Source: Olsenella sp. kh2p3
GTDB taxonomy: Bacteria > Actinomycetota > Coriobacteriia > Coriobacteriales > Atopobiaceae
DNA: 64,000 bases
Direction: 5' to 3'
Assembly: GCA_900119625.1 (NCBI GenBank)
Contig: FPKD01000005.1
Location: forward strand, 104,131 to 168,130
The translations under genes were made by a program, and so were the position numbers. Below, in pieces: positions 25,923 through 34,598 of the stretch. Under the pieces are notes generated by a model that did not search any database, had not been told where the DNA came from, and was given only the letters and a program-made list of their open reading frames with translations. Every line of letters starts with the position of its first letter. Within the stretch, counting starts at the first letter, position 1.

Positions 25923-26680
25923 AGTACACCGCGAAGTTTTTCAGCGATGGTTTCCCAAAATGGAAGCGCATGAAGGACAACATCCTCTGCCGTTACACCT
26001 ATAGGCCTCTGAGCTTCCCCATTTCTGCATTCTTCGCCAATATTGGCTGGACCGCCAATATGGTGTCTTATTTCTCCGCTCTCGTCGTTTTGGTCGGTTG
26101 TGCCTGCTATCTGGTCAATGCCCCCATTATTGGCGCCATCATGTTCAACGTTTGGTACATCCTTGATTGCGTGGATGGCAACATAGCCCGCTCTGTTAAA
26201 AAGGAGCACTACGGCGACTTCGCCGACTCGATGAGCAGCTATTTGTGCGTCGGCCTTATGTTCATGTGCCTCGGGTTCAATGCCTACCAGACCGGCGGCG
26301 TGCTGTTTGATGCCGGCAATCCCTGGATCATGCTCATGGGTGCCTTCGCGGGGAGCAGCGACTCTCTTATGCGCCTCATCTACCAGAAGTTCCTCAACTC
26401 GACGACGGCACAGGGGCTTGAGGTGAACAGGAGCGAGGATCCCGAGCAGCACTCAGGCATCAACCGCATCCGCATGAAGGTCGATGACTACATGTCCATC
26501 GGTGGGTTCCTCCCCCTCGTGCTTATCTTCGCGGGCATCTTCCGCTTTGTCGATCTTGTCGTGGTCATCTGGATGTTCTACTACGGGCTCACCTTTATCG
26601 CGTCAGTATGTTATTTCGTTATGAAGACCGTCAAGGCCAACAAGATGGAGGCTCAGGAAGATTACAAGGGTGTTGAATAA
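25919..26680 (+). CDS. CDP-alcohol phosphotransferase-like membrane protein
   Basis: A 253-residue membrane protein with about five hydrophobic segments. It carries the family motif as DCVDGNIARSVKKEHYG followed by DFADSMSS at about residues 83-107. The family normally reads DxxDGxxAR...GxxxDxxxD; here the last Asp, which acts as the catalytic base in solved relatives, is Ser. The other metal-binding Asp residues are kept. In a capsule operon such an enzyme could attach a phospho-alcohol such as phosphocholine-like or glycerol-phosphate groups, but the missing Asp leaves activity open. GTG 25919 overlaps the previous stop; AGGAG lies 11 bases upstream. Confidence 0.85.
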   Translation: MKYTAKFFSDGFPKWKRMKDNILCRYTYRPLSFPISAFFANIGWTANMVSYFSALVVLVGCACYLVNAPIIGAIMFNVWYILDCVDGNIARSVKKEHYGDFADSMSSYLCVGLMFMCLGFNAYQTGGVLFDAGNPWIMLMGAFAGSSDSLMRLIYQKFLNSTTAQGLEVNRSEDPEQHSGINRIRMKVDDYMSIGGFLPLVLIFAGIFRFVDLVVVIWMFYYGLTFIASVCYFVMKTVKANKMEAQEDYKGVE

Positions 26681-27738
26681 TGCCTGGTAACGACTTTCCT
26701 CTGGTATCCGTAATCATTCCAGTCTACAACGTCGAGAAGTACGTTGCACAATGCGTTGAGAGCGTCGTGGCGCAGCGTTACCCGAACCTCGAGATCATCG
26801 TCGTGGATGACGGGGCAACCGATTCTTCCGGAGATGGCTGCGACGAGCTCGCTTCCCGCTACGAGAACGTTACCTGCTATCACAAGGAAAACGGAGGACT
26901 TTCGGACGCTCGCAACTATGGGCTTGCGAGAAGCCATGGCGACTGGATCTCATTCGTCGATTCGGATGACTTTGTCTCGCCTTCATTTGTGAGCTCCCTC
27001 TACGAGGCGGCAATGCTTTGCGACTGCCCTATAGCTGCCGTTCCTGATGGGAAGACTTTCTACGATGACGAAACATGCGAGCTCGCTGATTCACTTGTGC
27101 CAACGCTAGACGACGGCTCCACGGCCGAAATGTCAGCCGACGCTCATGCCGTGGCCACCTCTGCTCTGGACGCCCATGACCTCTTGAAGATGATGCTCTA
27201 CCAGCACGTAGCAACTGGCGCGCAATGGCGGCTCTATCGACGGGATACCCTGGGTGAAGATCCCTTCCCCAAGGGTCTCTACTATGAGGACCTGGCCAGC
27301 ACCTACAAGTTTATTCAGCGCGCCGGGCGGGTTGCCCTCGTTGATACCGCCGACCTTTATGCTTACCGGATGCGACGGGACAGCATCATCCGCCAGTCAT
27401 ATCGACATGTGAAAGGACAGAGCGCCCTCATCGTCTCCGATCAGATTTACCGGGATATTCCAGCTTGGTATCCAGACCTTACCGCTGCCGTTTCATCTCG
27501 CTGCTTCTCTGTCTGCCGGATGGTCTTCGCCCAGATCCCTAGGAGCAAGAATGCATCTCCGCAGGATGAGGCTGACCGTCAAGCTTTGTGGGCAGTCCTG
27601 AAAAAACATCGGCATGCCGTTACGCGGGACCCAGAGGCCCGAGGACGCGAGCGGCTGGCCGCTTGTATTGCCTGCTTGGGAGAGGGACTGTTCTCGGCTT
27701 TCTGTCATTTGGCGCGTAGGATGGGGAAGATGCAATGA
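26680..27738 (+). CDS. Family 2 glycosyltransferase
   Basis: A 352-residue GT-A enzyme for capsule assembly. The N-terminal domain has VSVIIPVYNVEKYV, the nucleotide-binding IIVVDDGATDSSG, NGGLSDARNYGLARS and the DxD-type SFVDSDDFVSP. The acceptor part has GLYYEDLASTYKF, typical of the SpsA-like group. The usual DDGSTD reads DDGATD. The C-terminal third is less conserved and ends in a basic amphipathic stretch (LARRMGKMQ). The start ATG overlaps the previous stop by one base and its stop overlaps the next start by four bases, so the operon is tightly coupled. Confidence 0.92.
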   Translation: MPGNDFPLVSVIIPVYNVEKYVAQCVESVVAQRYPNLEIIVVDDGATDSSGDGCDELASRYENVTCYHKENGGLSDARNYGLARSHGDWISFVDSDDFVSPSFVSSLYEAAMLCDCPIAAVPDGKTFYDDETCELADSLVPTLDDGSTAEMSADAHAVATSALDAHDLLKMMLYQHVATGAQWRLYRRDTLGEDPFPKGLYYEDLASTYKFIQRAGRVALVDTADLYAYRMRRDSIIRQSYRHVKGQSALIVSDQIYRDIPAWYPDLTAAVSSRCFSVCRMVFAQIPRSKNASPQDEADRQALWAVLKKHRHAVTRDPEARGRERLAACIACLGEGLFSAFCHLARRMGKMQ

Positions 27739-28856
27739 TTTATTGCTTAATTATAGGTCTTCCCGTGTTGCTAGCTTATTGTGCTGACAAGACCAAAGGA
27801 GCTTTGAACGTAATACTGACGGTGGCCGCACTTTTTGTTCCGTGTTTTTTTGCGGGTGTGCGAGATGAGACTGTTGGTACCGATGTCCTTACATATGGGA
27901 TATGGACCTTTAATGCTGCTGAGGCTCAGGGTTTTACCGAGTTCATGCACTCTTATGCTGCGATTTCGGCCCCCGGTTTCAATCTATTGAGCTGGATTAT
28001 GGGTCGGACTGGATCTTTCGAACTTTATCTTGGTTCAATCCAGGCTCTTACGGTCTGTCCTTTGTATTTGTATGTAAGGCGTCGCTATCGAAAATCGACA
28101 TGGTCGGCAATGGCGATTTACATGTTGCTATTATTCCCCATCTCGCTTAACGCAATGAAACAGATGATTGCAGTCTCGTTTTGCTTAACGGCTTATGAGC
28201 TTATCGAGAGAAAGAAATTCGCAAAGTTCACGATATATATACTTATAATTGCCCTGCTTTTTCATCAGACGGCAGTGGTTTTTCTCGTTGCTTATCCAAT
28301 TATCAGGCTTCTGTATGGCATGCATGATGGACAAAATGCTTTCTTTGGAAAAGTCCAAGGGCTAATTACATGGACCATCATCGCAGCTCTGTTCTTTATT
28401 GCGTTCGTATTTGGCAATTTGCTTATCGAGCTAATTGCTCCAATAAAGGATTCTTATTCCTATCAATTACAGGCCTCGGGATCGCGGCTTAATTATTCCG
28501 CTCTCGTCATGACTGCTGTACTCATAGCCACATATCTTATCTGGAGACCTAAAAACAGGGCTAATGGTTCAGGATTGTCAAAAGAGCAGGCTGTGCTTGC
28601 ATCAGTAAGCATAATCGGATCAATTGCATTTCAGCTCAACATAATTGCTACTAGTTTGCTTAGATTTGCTTACTACTTCGTATCTTTCTTGACACTATAT
28701 ATTCCATCCTTGATGAAAGACTCTGCGGGTAAAGCAGCAAGAAGATCCGCCTGGATTCTTCTGATTTTTTTCGTCTTCTACTTCGTTCAAGTTTACGTGA
28801 TAAATGGGGGAAACGCCGTCTATCCTTATACCTCAGTTATCTTGGGAGTGGGCTAA
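27735..28856 (+). CDS. EpsG-family polysaccharide polymerase (Wzy-like)
   Basis: A 373-residue integral membrane protein with about ten segments, matching the EpsG family that acts as the repeat-unit polymerase in Wzy-dependent pathways. Marker regions are CFFAGVRDETVGTDVLTYG near residue 40 and SLNAMKQMIAVSFCLTAYEL, with the RQ(M/A)IA-type block of EpsG proteins, then FHQTAVVFLVAYP. GC content drops sharply from this gene onward, to a typical AT-richer capsule island. It overlaps the preceding glycosyltransferase by four bases. As the only polymerase candidate in the locus it probably sets the repeat linkage. Confidence 0.85.
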   Translation: MIYCLIIGLPVLLAYCADKTKGALNVILTVAALFVPCFFAGVRDETVGTDVLTYGIWTFNAAEAQGFTEFMHSYAAISAPGFNLLSWIMGRTGSFELYLGSIQALTVCPLYLYVRRRYRKSTWSAMAIYMLLLFPISLNAMKQMIAVSFCLTAYELIERKKFAKFTIYILIIALLFHQTAVVFLVAYPIIRLLYGMHDGQNAFFGKVQGLITWTIIAALFFIAFVFGNLLIELIAPIKDSYSYQLQASGSRLNYSALVMTAVLIATYLIWRPKNRANGSGLSKEQAVLASVSIIGSIAFQLNIIATSLLRFAYYFVSFLTLYIPSLMKDSAGKAARRSAWILLIFFVFYFVQVYVINGGNAVYPYTSVILGVG

Positions 28857-28858
28857 CA

Positions 28859-29854
28859 ATGCTTTTTAGCGTAATCGTGCCGGTCTACAACGGAGAGAAA
28901 TACCTGCCCGAGTGTCTTGGCTCCCTTGCTGGACAGACGTGGAAGGACTTTGAGACCATACTCGTCGATGACGGCTCTACCGACTCTTCCGGAAAGCTTG
29001 TCGATGATTATGCCGCACTGCACGATGACGTGCGGGTCATGCATGGACCCAACCAAGGTCTCCTTCTAGCAAGAAGGAAAGGATTAGGAGTATCTCAAGG
29101 CCAGTATGTGGTTTTTCTTGATGCAGATGACTGCCTGCGTGATGATGCGCTTCATACAATTGCAGACAGTATTTATAGTTTCAAGACCGACATCGTTTCT
29201 TACCTTATGAGCAAAAACCCGCATTACGTACCGGAGACAAACCATGGCGACGGTCTCCCGGCAGGTGAATACTCTGGCATCGAGTTTCAACGGGTGAGGT
29301 GCCATGTTTGTGCCGGGCGATTCAACAATCTTTGCGGTAAGGCTATAAAGCGCTCCTGTTTTGACCTTGATGCTGATTACGCACCATACCGAGGCCTCAT
29401 GCATGGGGAGGATTGGTTTCAGCTGCTCCCCGTTATCAATAACAGCTCTTCTTTGGTACAGCTGGACGAACCACTGTATTACTATAGACAAAATGAAGAC
29501 TCAAGTACGGCGAGATTCCGCAGCTCTCAACTCCGTGACATTGTACAAGTAACGTCCAGATTAAGGTACTTTGCTGAACAATGGGGTGACGAATGTCAAG
29601 AGAGCGCTAAAGCGGGGGAAGCGCTGCAATACACCTACCTGCTGAAGCTCAGCGAACTTTCCGATGCATCTAAAGAGGAGAAGCAACAGAACTTCTCGCA
29701 AATATGCTCGGTCATGCAAGGCGAGGGTGTCTTTGGGCGAGCGCGAAAAGCCAATCTGCGGCCCGACAACCGTGTGCTCATACATGCCATGGAACGTGGG
29801 GATCTTCGTCTTGCTAGGCTTGTTGTGAGGGCCGTGGAGGTAGCAAAGCGATGA
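28859..29854 (+). CDS. Family 2 glycosyltransferase
   Basis: A 331-residue GT-A enzyme. It has FSVIVPVYNGEKYLPECLGS at the extreme N-terminus, TILVDDGSTDSSGKL, the acceptor-side GLLLARRKGLGVSQG and the DxD motif FLDADDCL. The middle shows MHGEDWFQLLPV, where the ED pair is expected to include the catalytic base. It begins two bases after the polymerase stop and overlaps the next gene by four bases. Codon use is AT-richer than the backbone. The sugar transferred cannot be told from sequence. Confidence 0.92.
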   Translation: MLFSVIVPVYNGEKYLPECLGSLAGQTWKDFETILVDDGSTDSSGKLVDDYAALHDDVRVMHGPNQGLLLARRKGLGVSQGQYVVFLDADDCLRDDALHTIADSIYSFKTDIVSYLMSKNPHYVPETNHGDGLPAGEYSGIEFQRVRCHVCAGRFNNLCGKAIKRSCFDLDADYAPYRGLMHGEDWFQLLPVINNSSSLVQLDEPLYYYRQNEDSSTARFRSSQLRDIVQVTSRLRYFAEQWGDECQESAKAGEALQYTYLLKLSELSDASKEEKQQNFSQICSVMQGEGVFGRARKANLRPDNRVLIHAMERGDLRLARLVVRAVEVAKR

Positions 29855-30867
29855 GCGAGATCCTTCTTTCAATCATAATCCCTGTCTATAACACGGCATG
29901 CTATCTCAGAAAATGTCTCAATAGCATTCTTCTGCAACCAAAGGATTGTTTAGAGGTAATCCTTGTTGATGATGGATCAACGGATGGCTCGGGTGAGATT
30001 TGCGATGAATATGCCTATTCAATTCCGGTGATTACCGTTGTTCACCAACACAATGCGGGTGTTTCAGCTGCTCGTAATGCTGGCATAGGGCGGTCTCGTG
30101 GCAAGTATCTCTGGTTTTGCGATAGCGATGATAGGATACTTCCCGGTTCGCTAAGCACTATATTGACTTGCATCAGACGTAATGATCCAGAGCTAATTAC
30201 TTTTCCGGTTATCCAAGAGGACGATTCGCAGAATCAATTAGGATTGATTCCTGTAGCAGAAGGTGATTGCTACGGCTCTAGGGGACCTCTTCAATCCGGT
30301 GATCCCCTATATCCTTACGCGCATGTCATGAGGAGAGATTTGGTTGGTAAAGAGAGGTTTGATACATCGCTTTCTCTTCTTGAAGATAGGGATTTCCTTT
30401 ATAGAGTTTGCTCAAAAGTTCGCGGTAACGCATGCATTGTAGATTCGCCGCTTTACGCATACTTCATCACAAGGGAGGACTCTGCCGTCAACTCTCTGTC
30501 GGTTGGCAAATATATCGCAGCTAACGATGTGCATTGGCGCATTCTCGAGGGGGAGCTTGCTCATAACAGAACCGAACCCGCTTATGCCATAGCCACAAGT
30601 CATACTCTCAGTGTGCTGGCGCTCATAGCCCGAACAGGAAAATGCCTGGAAAGTTTCGAAGTGCTTCGGGAGAAGCTCCTCTTGTATGACCGCTATTCGA
30701 AAGACCTCAGAGGGTTAGTCGCTGCCAAGTATGCGATTTGCAGGTACATGCCAGGGCTTTTTAAGGCTGCCTACTATGTCGAAGGCAAGCTACGAAGGAA
30801 GGACGCGGGACTTGGTTCGACCGTGCTCATCTCTTCCAAGAATGGTGCGGGAGATGTTTACAAGTGA
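29851..30867 (+). CDS. Family 2 glycosyltransferase
   Basis: A 338-residue GT-A enzyme with LSIIIPVYNTACYLRKCLNS, EVILVDDGSTDGSGEI, NAGVSAARNAGIGRSRG and the WFCDSDDRILPG DxD region, then SLLEDRDFLYRVCS with the ED base. It is AT-rich like its predecessor. The ATGA overlap with the upstream gene and GTGA overlap with the downstream one show translational coupling. It probably adds one sugar of the repeat unit. Confidence 0.92.
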   Translation: MSEILLSIIIPVYNTACYLRKCLNSILLQPKDCLEVILVDDGSTDGSGEICDEYAYSIPVITVVHQHNAGVSAARNAGIGRSRGKYLWFCDSDDRILPGSLSTILTCIRRNDPELITFPVIQEDDSQNQLGLIPVAEGDCYGSRGPLQSGDPLYPYAHVMRRDLVGKERFDTSLSLLEDRDFLYRVCSKVRGNACIVDSPLYAYFITREDSAVNSLSVGKYIAANDVHWRILEGELAHNRTEPAYAIATSHTLSVLALIARTGKCLESFEVLREKLLLYDRYSKDLRGLVAAKYAICRYMPGLFKAAYYVEGKLRRKDAGLGSTVLISSKNGAGDVYK

Positions 30868-31836
30868 GAGCAAATAGTTCCATCCGAGGATTTAAAGACG
30901 ACACTGTCATTCTCATCTCAGTCATCGTTCCGGCGTACAACGCCAGTTCTTCGGTCGTCAGATGTCTCACATCAATAGACAACCAGACCTACTGGAATTT
31001 CGAGCTAATTGTCGTGGATGATGGATCGACTGATGGCACGGGAAGAATCTGCGACTCCCTTGCCACAGAGGACCGGAGGGTTCGCGTCATCCACCAGAAG
31101 AACGCTGGTGTGGCAGCGGCGAGGAACGCCGGGCTTGCCGCGGCTAAAGGTGAGTGGATTTTATTCATAGACTCTGATGACTATGTCGAGCCAGACTACC
31201 TCGAGACACTGCTGGGAGCGTGTTTGGAAGGCGGAGCTGACCTTTCTTTCTGCAAGACCATGGACGAGGATCCCTCCGGGCACTTGGTTGCGGGAGGGTA
31301 CTCTCCGTTCGGAGCGAATCGAGAGCTACAGCTGGTTCGAACCGTACTCTCACTACGTCGCCTGGGGCGCCCTGTACCGGCGCGAGACGATCGCGGGACT
31401 CGGCTTCGACGGGAAGTACAAGGTCGGAGAGGACACCGTCTTCTTCGCACAGGCCGCGTCGAGGGCGAGAAGTCTCTATTTCGTCGGAAAGCCCCTGTAC
31501 CACTACGTCCTGCGGGAGTCCTCTGCCGCCCATGGCAGGTCCGACACGGCGAAGGCCACGGAGCTCGACGCATGGAAGAAGGTGTGCGAGATCTTCCCGA
31601 CTGCCGACGCCCGGGCCGCTTACGCGGCTCGCTACATGGAGGCATGCGCCAGGTGGTGGCCCGACGGCCTCTTCGGGGCAGGCCATCGCGCCCGGGCGCT
31701 GCAGGCGTATCGCGAGAACTTCCGTCCCTATCTCGGCGAGCTTATCAAGGCAGGCAGGCGAAAGGGAGCTGCCGGGGCCATCCTCTTCAGGCTTCTCCCG
31801 TCTGCCTACGTGAGGCTCAGGCGTCGCGAGGGCTGA
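30864..31836 (+). pseudogene. Family 2 glycosyltransferase broken by a frameshift
   Basis: The N-terminal half reads in one frame: VIVPAYNASSSVVRCLTSID, LIVVDDGSTDGTGRI, NAGVAAARNAGLAAAKG, LFIDSDDYVEPDYLE. Near 31,310-31,330 this frame turns into an arginine-rich nonsense tail. The expected C-terminal half continues in another frame: SYSWFEPYSHYVAWGALYRR, KVGEDTVFFAQAA with the ED base, then RSLYFVGKPLYHYVLRESS, ending at 31836. The frame break coincides with a change from AT-rich to GC-rich sequence, so it may mark a recombination joint rather than a sequencing error. An intact protein would have about 323 residues. The start is a GTG overlapping the previous stop. Confidence 0.8.
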
Positions 31837-31889
31837 GGACGGCCGGGGCGCGGAACATGAGCGAGTAAATAAGCCAAAGGACATCTGCA

Positions 31890-33062
31890 TTGGGAAATGA
31901 GATCGATAAACCAGCCAATAAGGGGAAGGTGGGAGTAATCACCCTTCCCGGGGACTTCAACTACGGGGGCAAGCTCCAGCTCCGCGCGGTCATGAGCATA
32001 TACCGCGGGCTCGGCTACGACCCTGAGTTCCTCGTACTCGAGAGGAAGTTCCGCCTCATCGCCCACCCGAAGGAGATCGCGAGGAGGGCCCTCCATAAGC
32101 CATCGCCTAGGAGCATGAGCCTGGAGGAAGCCCAGCCGCCGGCCAGGCGAGCCGCCTTCAGGAGGTTCTCCGAGGGAATGCGCCCGCACAGCTACCAATC
32201 CCCCAGGGAGGTCGACGCCAGTTCCTTCGTCTTCTTCTCGGTCGGAAGCGACCAGGTTTGGAACCCGAACTACATCTTCACGGAGAACGACGGTGGCAAC
32301 GGCGTCAAACGCGCCTACCACCTCCTCACCGACCCCCGCGAGCTCCCCGACGAACGCGACTGGTACTTCCTCGGCTTCGCAAGGAGGGACCAGCGCGTGG
32401 CCCTCGCCCCGAGCTTCGGCGTGAGTAGCCTCGACCGGCATCAGGCCCGGCTCACATCCAAGGGCCTCAGCGGATTTGACAGCCTTTCGGTCAGGGAGGA
32501 GGCCGGCGCCAGGCTCATAGAGAACCTGACTGGCCAGCATGCCGAGGTGATCTGCGACCCGACGCTCGCGCTCAGTAGAGGCGACTGGGAGATGGTGTCC
32601 GATGATCGGGTCACGCCGAACGGGCCCTATGTCCTAGCCTACGTGCTCGGGCAGAGGACCGACGAGAGTAATGAGGCCATCAGGATCGCCTCCAAGGAAG
32701 GCTCGCTTCCGGTCGTGAGGCTTTCCGACCAGGCGAGGCCGGGCGAGCCAGACGCGGGGCCCGCGGAATTCATCTCCCTGGTGGAGCACGCCTCCTGCGT
32801 GGTCACCGACTCCTTCCACGCGAGCGTCTTCGCCGCGATCTTCGAGCGCCCGCTCGTGATCGTACGCCGGCAGGGGAAAGGCCAAAGCGGTATGTTCTCG
32901 AGGCTCGAGTCGCTCATCCACATGCTCGGCATCGAGAGCATGGTGTTCGACGGTACGTACGACGCCCCGGCGCATGCCGACTACGATGGCGTGGCCGAGG
33001 CCATCGCTAGGGAGCGGAAACGCTTTGTGGGCTATCTCGAGTCCGTGCTCGAAAGCAGATAG
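31890..33062 (+). CDS. Polysaccharide pyruvyltransferase family protein
   Basis: Members add a pyruvyl ketal to a sugar of a surface polysaccharide, giving it negative charge. The 390-residue GC-rich protein has the family outline: GKVGVITLPGDFNYGGKLQL near the start, FVFFSVGSDQVWNPNYIF in the middle, RVALAPSFGVSSLD and SLSVREEAGARLIENLTG. CDPTLALSRGDWEM follows, then the C-terminal SFHASVFAAIFERPLVIVRR. It starts with TTG 31890 behind AAAGGA at 31876-31881. It is commonly found beside F420-hydrogenase-beta-like proteins, and one is present three genes later here. Confidence 0.9.
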   Translation: MGNEIDKPANKGKVGVITLPGDFNYGGKLQLRAVMSIYRGLGYDPEFLVLERKFRLIAHPKEIARRALHKPSPRSMSLEEAQPPARRAAFRRFSEGMRPHSYQSPREVDASSFVFFSVGSDQVWNPNYIFTENDGGNGVKRAYHLLTDPRELPDERDWYFLGFARRDQRVALAPSFGVSSLDRHQARLTSKGLSGFDSLSVREEAGARLIENLTGQHAEVICDPTLALSRGDWEMVSDDRVTPNGPYVLAYVLGQRTDESNEAIRIASKEGSLPVVRLSDQARPGEPDAGPAEFISLVEHASCVVTDSFHASVFAAIFERPLVIVRRQGKGQSGMFSRLESLIHMLGIESMVFDGTYDAPAHADYDGVAEAIARERKRFVGYLESVLESR

Positions 33063-33069
33063 GAAGAAC

Positions 33070-34596
33070 ATGGCAGTGAACCAGAGGCGCGCCGGCGCCG
33101 CGCTCTCGTATGTGGCGCTCGTCGTGAACGCCGTCACCACCTTCGTCTACACGCCGCTCATCCTCTCGTTCCTCAACGCAAGCGAGTACGGCGTCTACCA
33201 GCTCATCGGCTCCATCATCGCCTACCTCGGCGTGATGGACATGGGCCTCTCCACCACGCTCTCCCGCTTCTACGTGGAGGCAAAGGTCAAGGAGGACCCG
33301 ACACATGTCGAGAACCTGCTCGCGATGGCGGCCGTCATCTACAGCGTGCTCACGGCGCTCTCGATCGTAGTCGGTGTTGCCTTCGACCTCCTGCTTCCCA
33401 TGCTGTTCGGACAATCCTTCACACCGGGGGAGCTTGAACTCGCCCACCAGATGATGCTCCTCGTGCTCCTCAACTGCATGGTCGTGCTGCCTGGGAACTA
33501 CTTCCTGGCGGTCATAAACGCCAACGAGCGGTTCGTCTTCGCCCGCACGCTTCGCATCGCGCGCTACCTCCTTCAGTTCGCGGCTGTCATCGCCGTCCTC
33601 GAACTCGGCCGGGGCGCTATCGGGGTGCTTGCCGTGCAGGTGGCCCTGAACTTCCTGGCCGACGTTGCCTACGTCGCCTACTACCGCGGCAGGCTCCATG
33701 TGAAGGCGAGGCTCCACCACTGGGACAAGAGGCTCCTGCTCCACATCTTCTCGTTCTCCGGATACATTCTGCTCAATATGGTCTTCGACCAGATTTTCTG
33801 GAAGACGGGGCAGGTCGTGCTCGGCGCCGTGGTGAGTGCCGCGGCGGTGGGCGTCTACGGCATCGCTACCCAGCTCATCACTTCGGGCTACATGGAGGTC
33901 TCGACGGGCGTCACCTCGGTGTTCCTGCCCAAGCTCACGGCCATGAGCGCCAGGACCGACGACATGACCGAGATCAACGGCCTCTTCGACCGCATCGGCC
34001 ACATCCAGGCACTGCTCGTCTGGGGCATATGCGCAGGCTTTGCCTGCATAGGCCAGGAGTTCATCTACGTCTGGGCCGGGCCGGAGTACGGTGAGGCCTT
34101 CTGGGCAACGCTGATCCTGATGCTGGGCCTCAACGTCTCGCTCGTGCAGAACCTCGGCATATCCGTGCTGCAAGCCAAGGACAAGCAGGGCTTTAGGGCC
34201 ATCATTTACATCGTTATTGCCGTACTCGATTTGCTCGTGTCTATCCCAGTTTCAGCAGAGTTCGGCGTCATCGGCTGTGCAGTTACTGCCGCTGTCTTCC
34301 TTTTTATTGGAACTGGTCCCATCATGAACTGGTACTACCATACAAAGATCGGTATCGACATTCCAAAGTTTTGGCATGAAGTGATTCCGGTTCTAATTCC
34401 GGCGGTGCTGACGGCAAGTGCAACGTTTGGATTCTCGGCACTCACTAGGATCGGACCTTCCTATGGAAGCATTTTGATAAAGTGCCTCTTCTTCGTCGTT
34501 GTTTACTTTGCACTTTGCTGGAAGTGGTTCTTTACGGACTACGAGCGCGGGATTATTCGTGGCACATTTCACAAGTTTTCGAGGAAGAAGGCATAG
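33070..34596 (+). CDS. Wzx-type polysaccharide flippase
   Basis: A 508-residue membrane protein of the polysaccharide export/MATE-like class with about fourteen hydrophobic segments. It would flip the lipid-linked repeat unit across the membrane for polymerisation. The opening AALSYVALVVNAVTTFVYTP and LILSFLNASEYGVYQLIGSI, then GVMDMGLSTTLSRFYVEA, are characteristic. ATG 33070 lies 7 bases after the pyruvyltransferase stop, with AGGAAG. GC content is high until about 34,200 and clearly lower for the last 130 codons, so the gene looks mosaic. Confidence 0.92.
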   Translation: MAVNQRRAGAALSYVALVVNAVTTFVYTPLILSFLNASEYGVYQLIGSIIAYLGVMDMGLSTTLSRFYVEAKVKEDPTHVENLLAMAAVIYSVLTALSIVVGVAFDLLLPMLFGQSFTPGELELAHQMMLLVLLNCMVVLPGNYFLAVINANERFVFARTLRIARYLLQFAAVIAVLELGRGAIGVLAVQVALNFLADVAYVAYYRGRLHVKARLHHWDKRLLLHIFSFSGYILLNMVFDQIFWKTGQVVLGAVVSAAAVGVYGIATQLITSGYMEVSTGVTSVFLPKLTAMSARTDDMTEINGLFDRIGHIQALLVWGICAGFACIGQEFIYVWAGPEYGEAFWATLILMLGLNVSLVQNLGISVLQAKDKQGFRAIIYIVIAVLDLLVSIPVSAEFGVIGCAVTAAVFLFIGTGPIMNWYYHTKIGIDIPKFWHEVIPVLIPAVLTASATFGFSALTRIGPSYGSILIKCLFFVVVYFALCWKWFFTDYERGIIRGTFHKFSRKKA

Positions 34597-34598
34597 CG

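Noticed and set aside
32974..33069. N-terminal extension of the flippase
   Set aside because: The upstream ATG at 32974 lies inside the pyruvyltransferase gene and the extension has no membrane character; ATG 33070 has a ribosome site.
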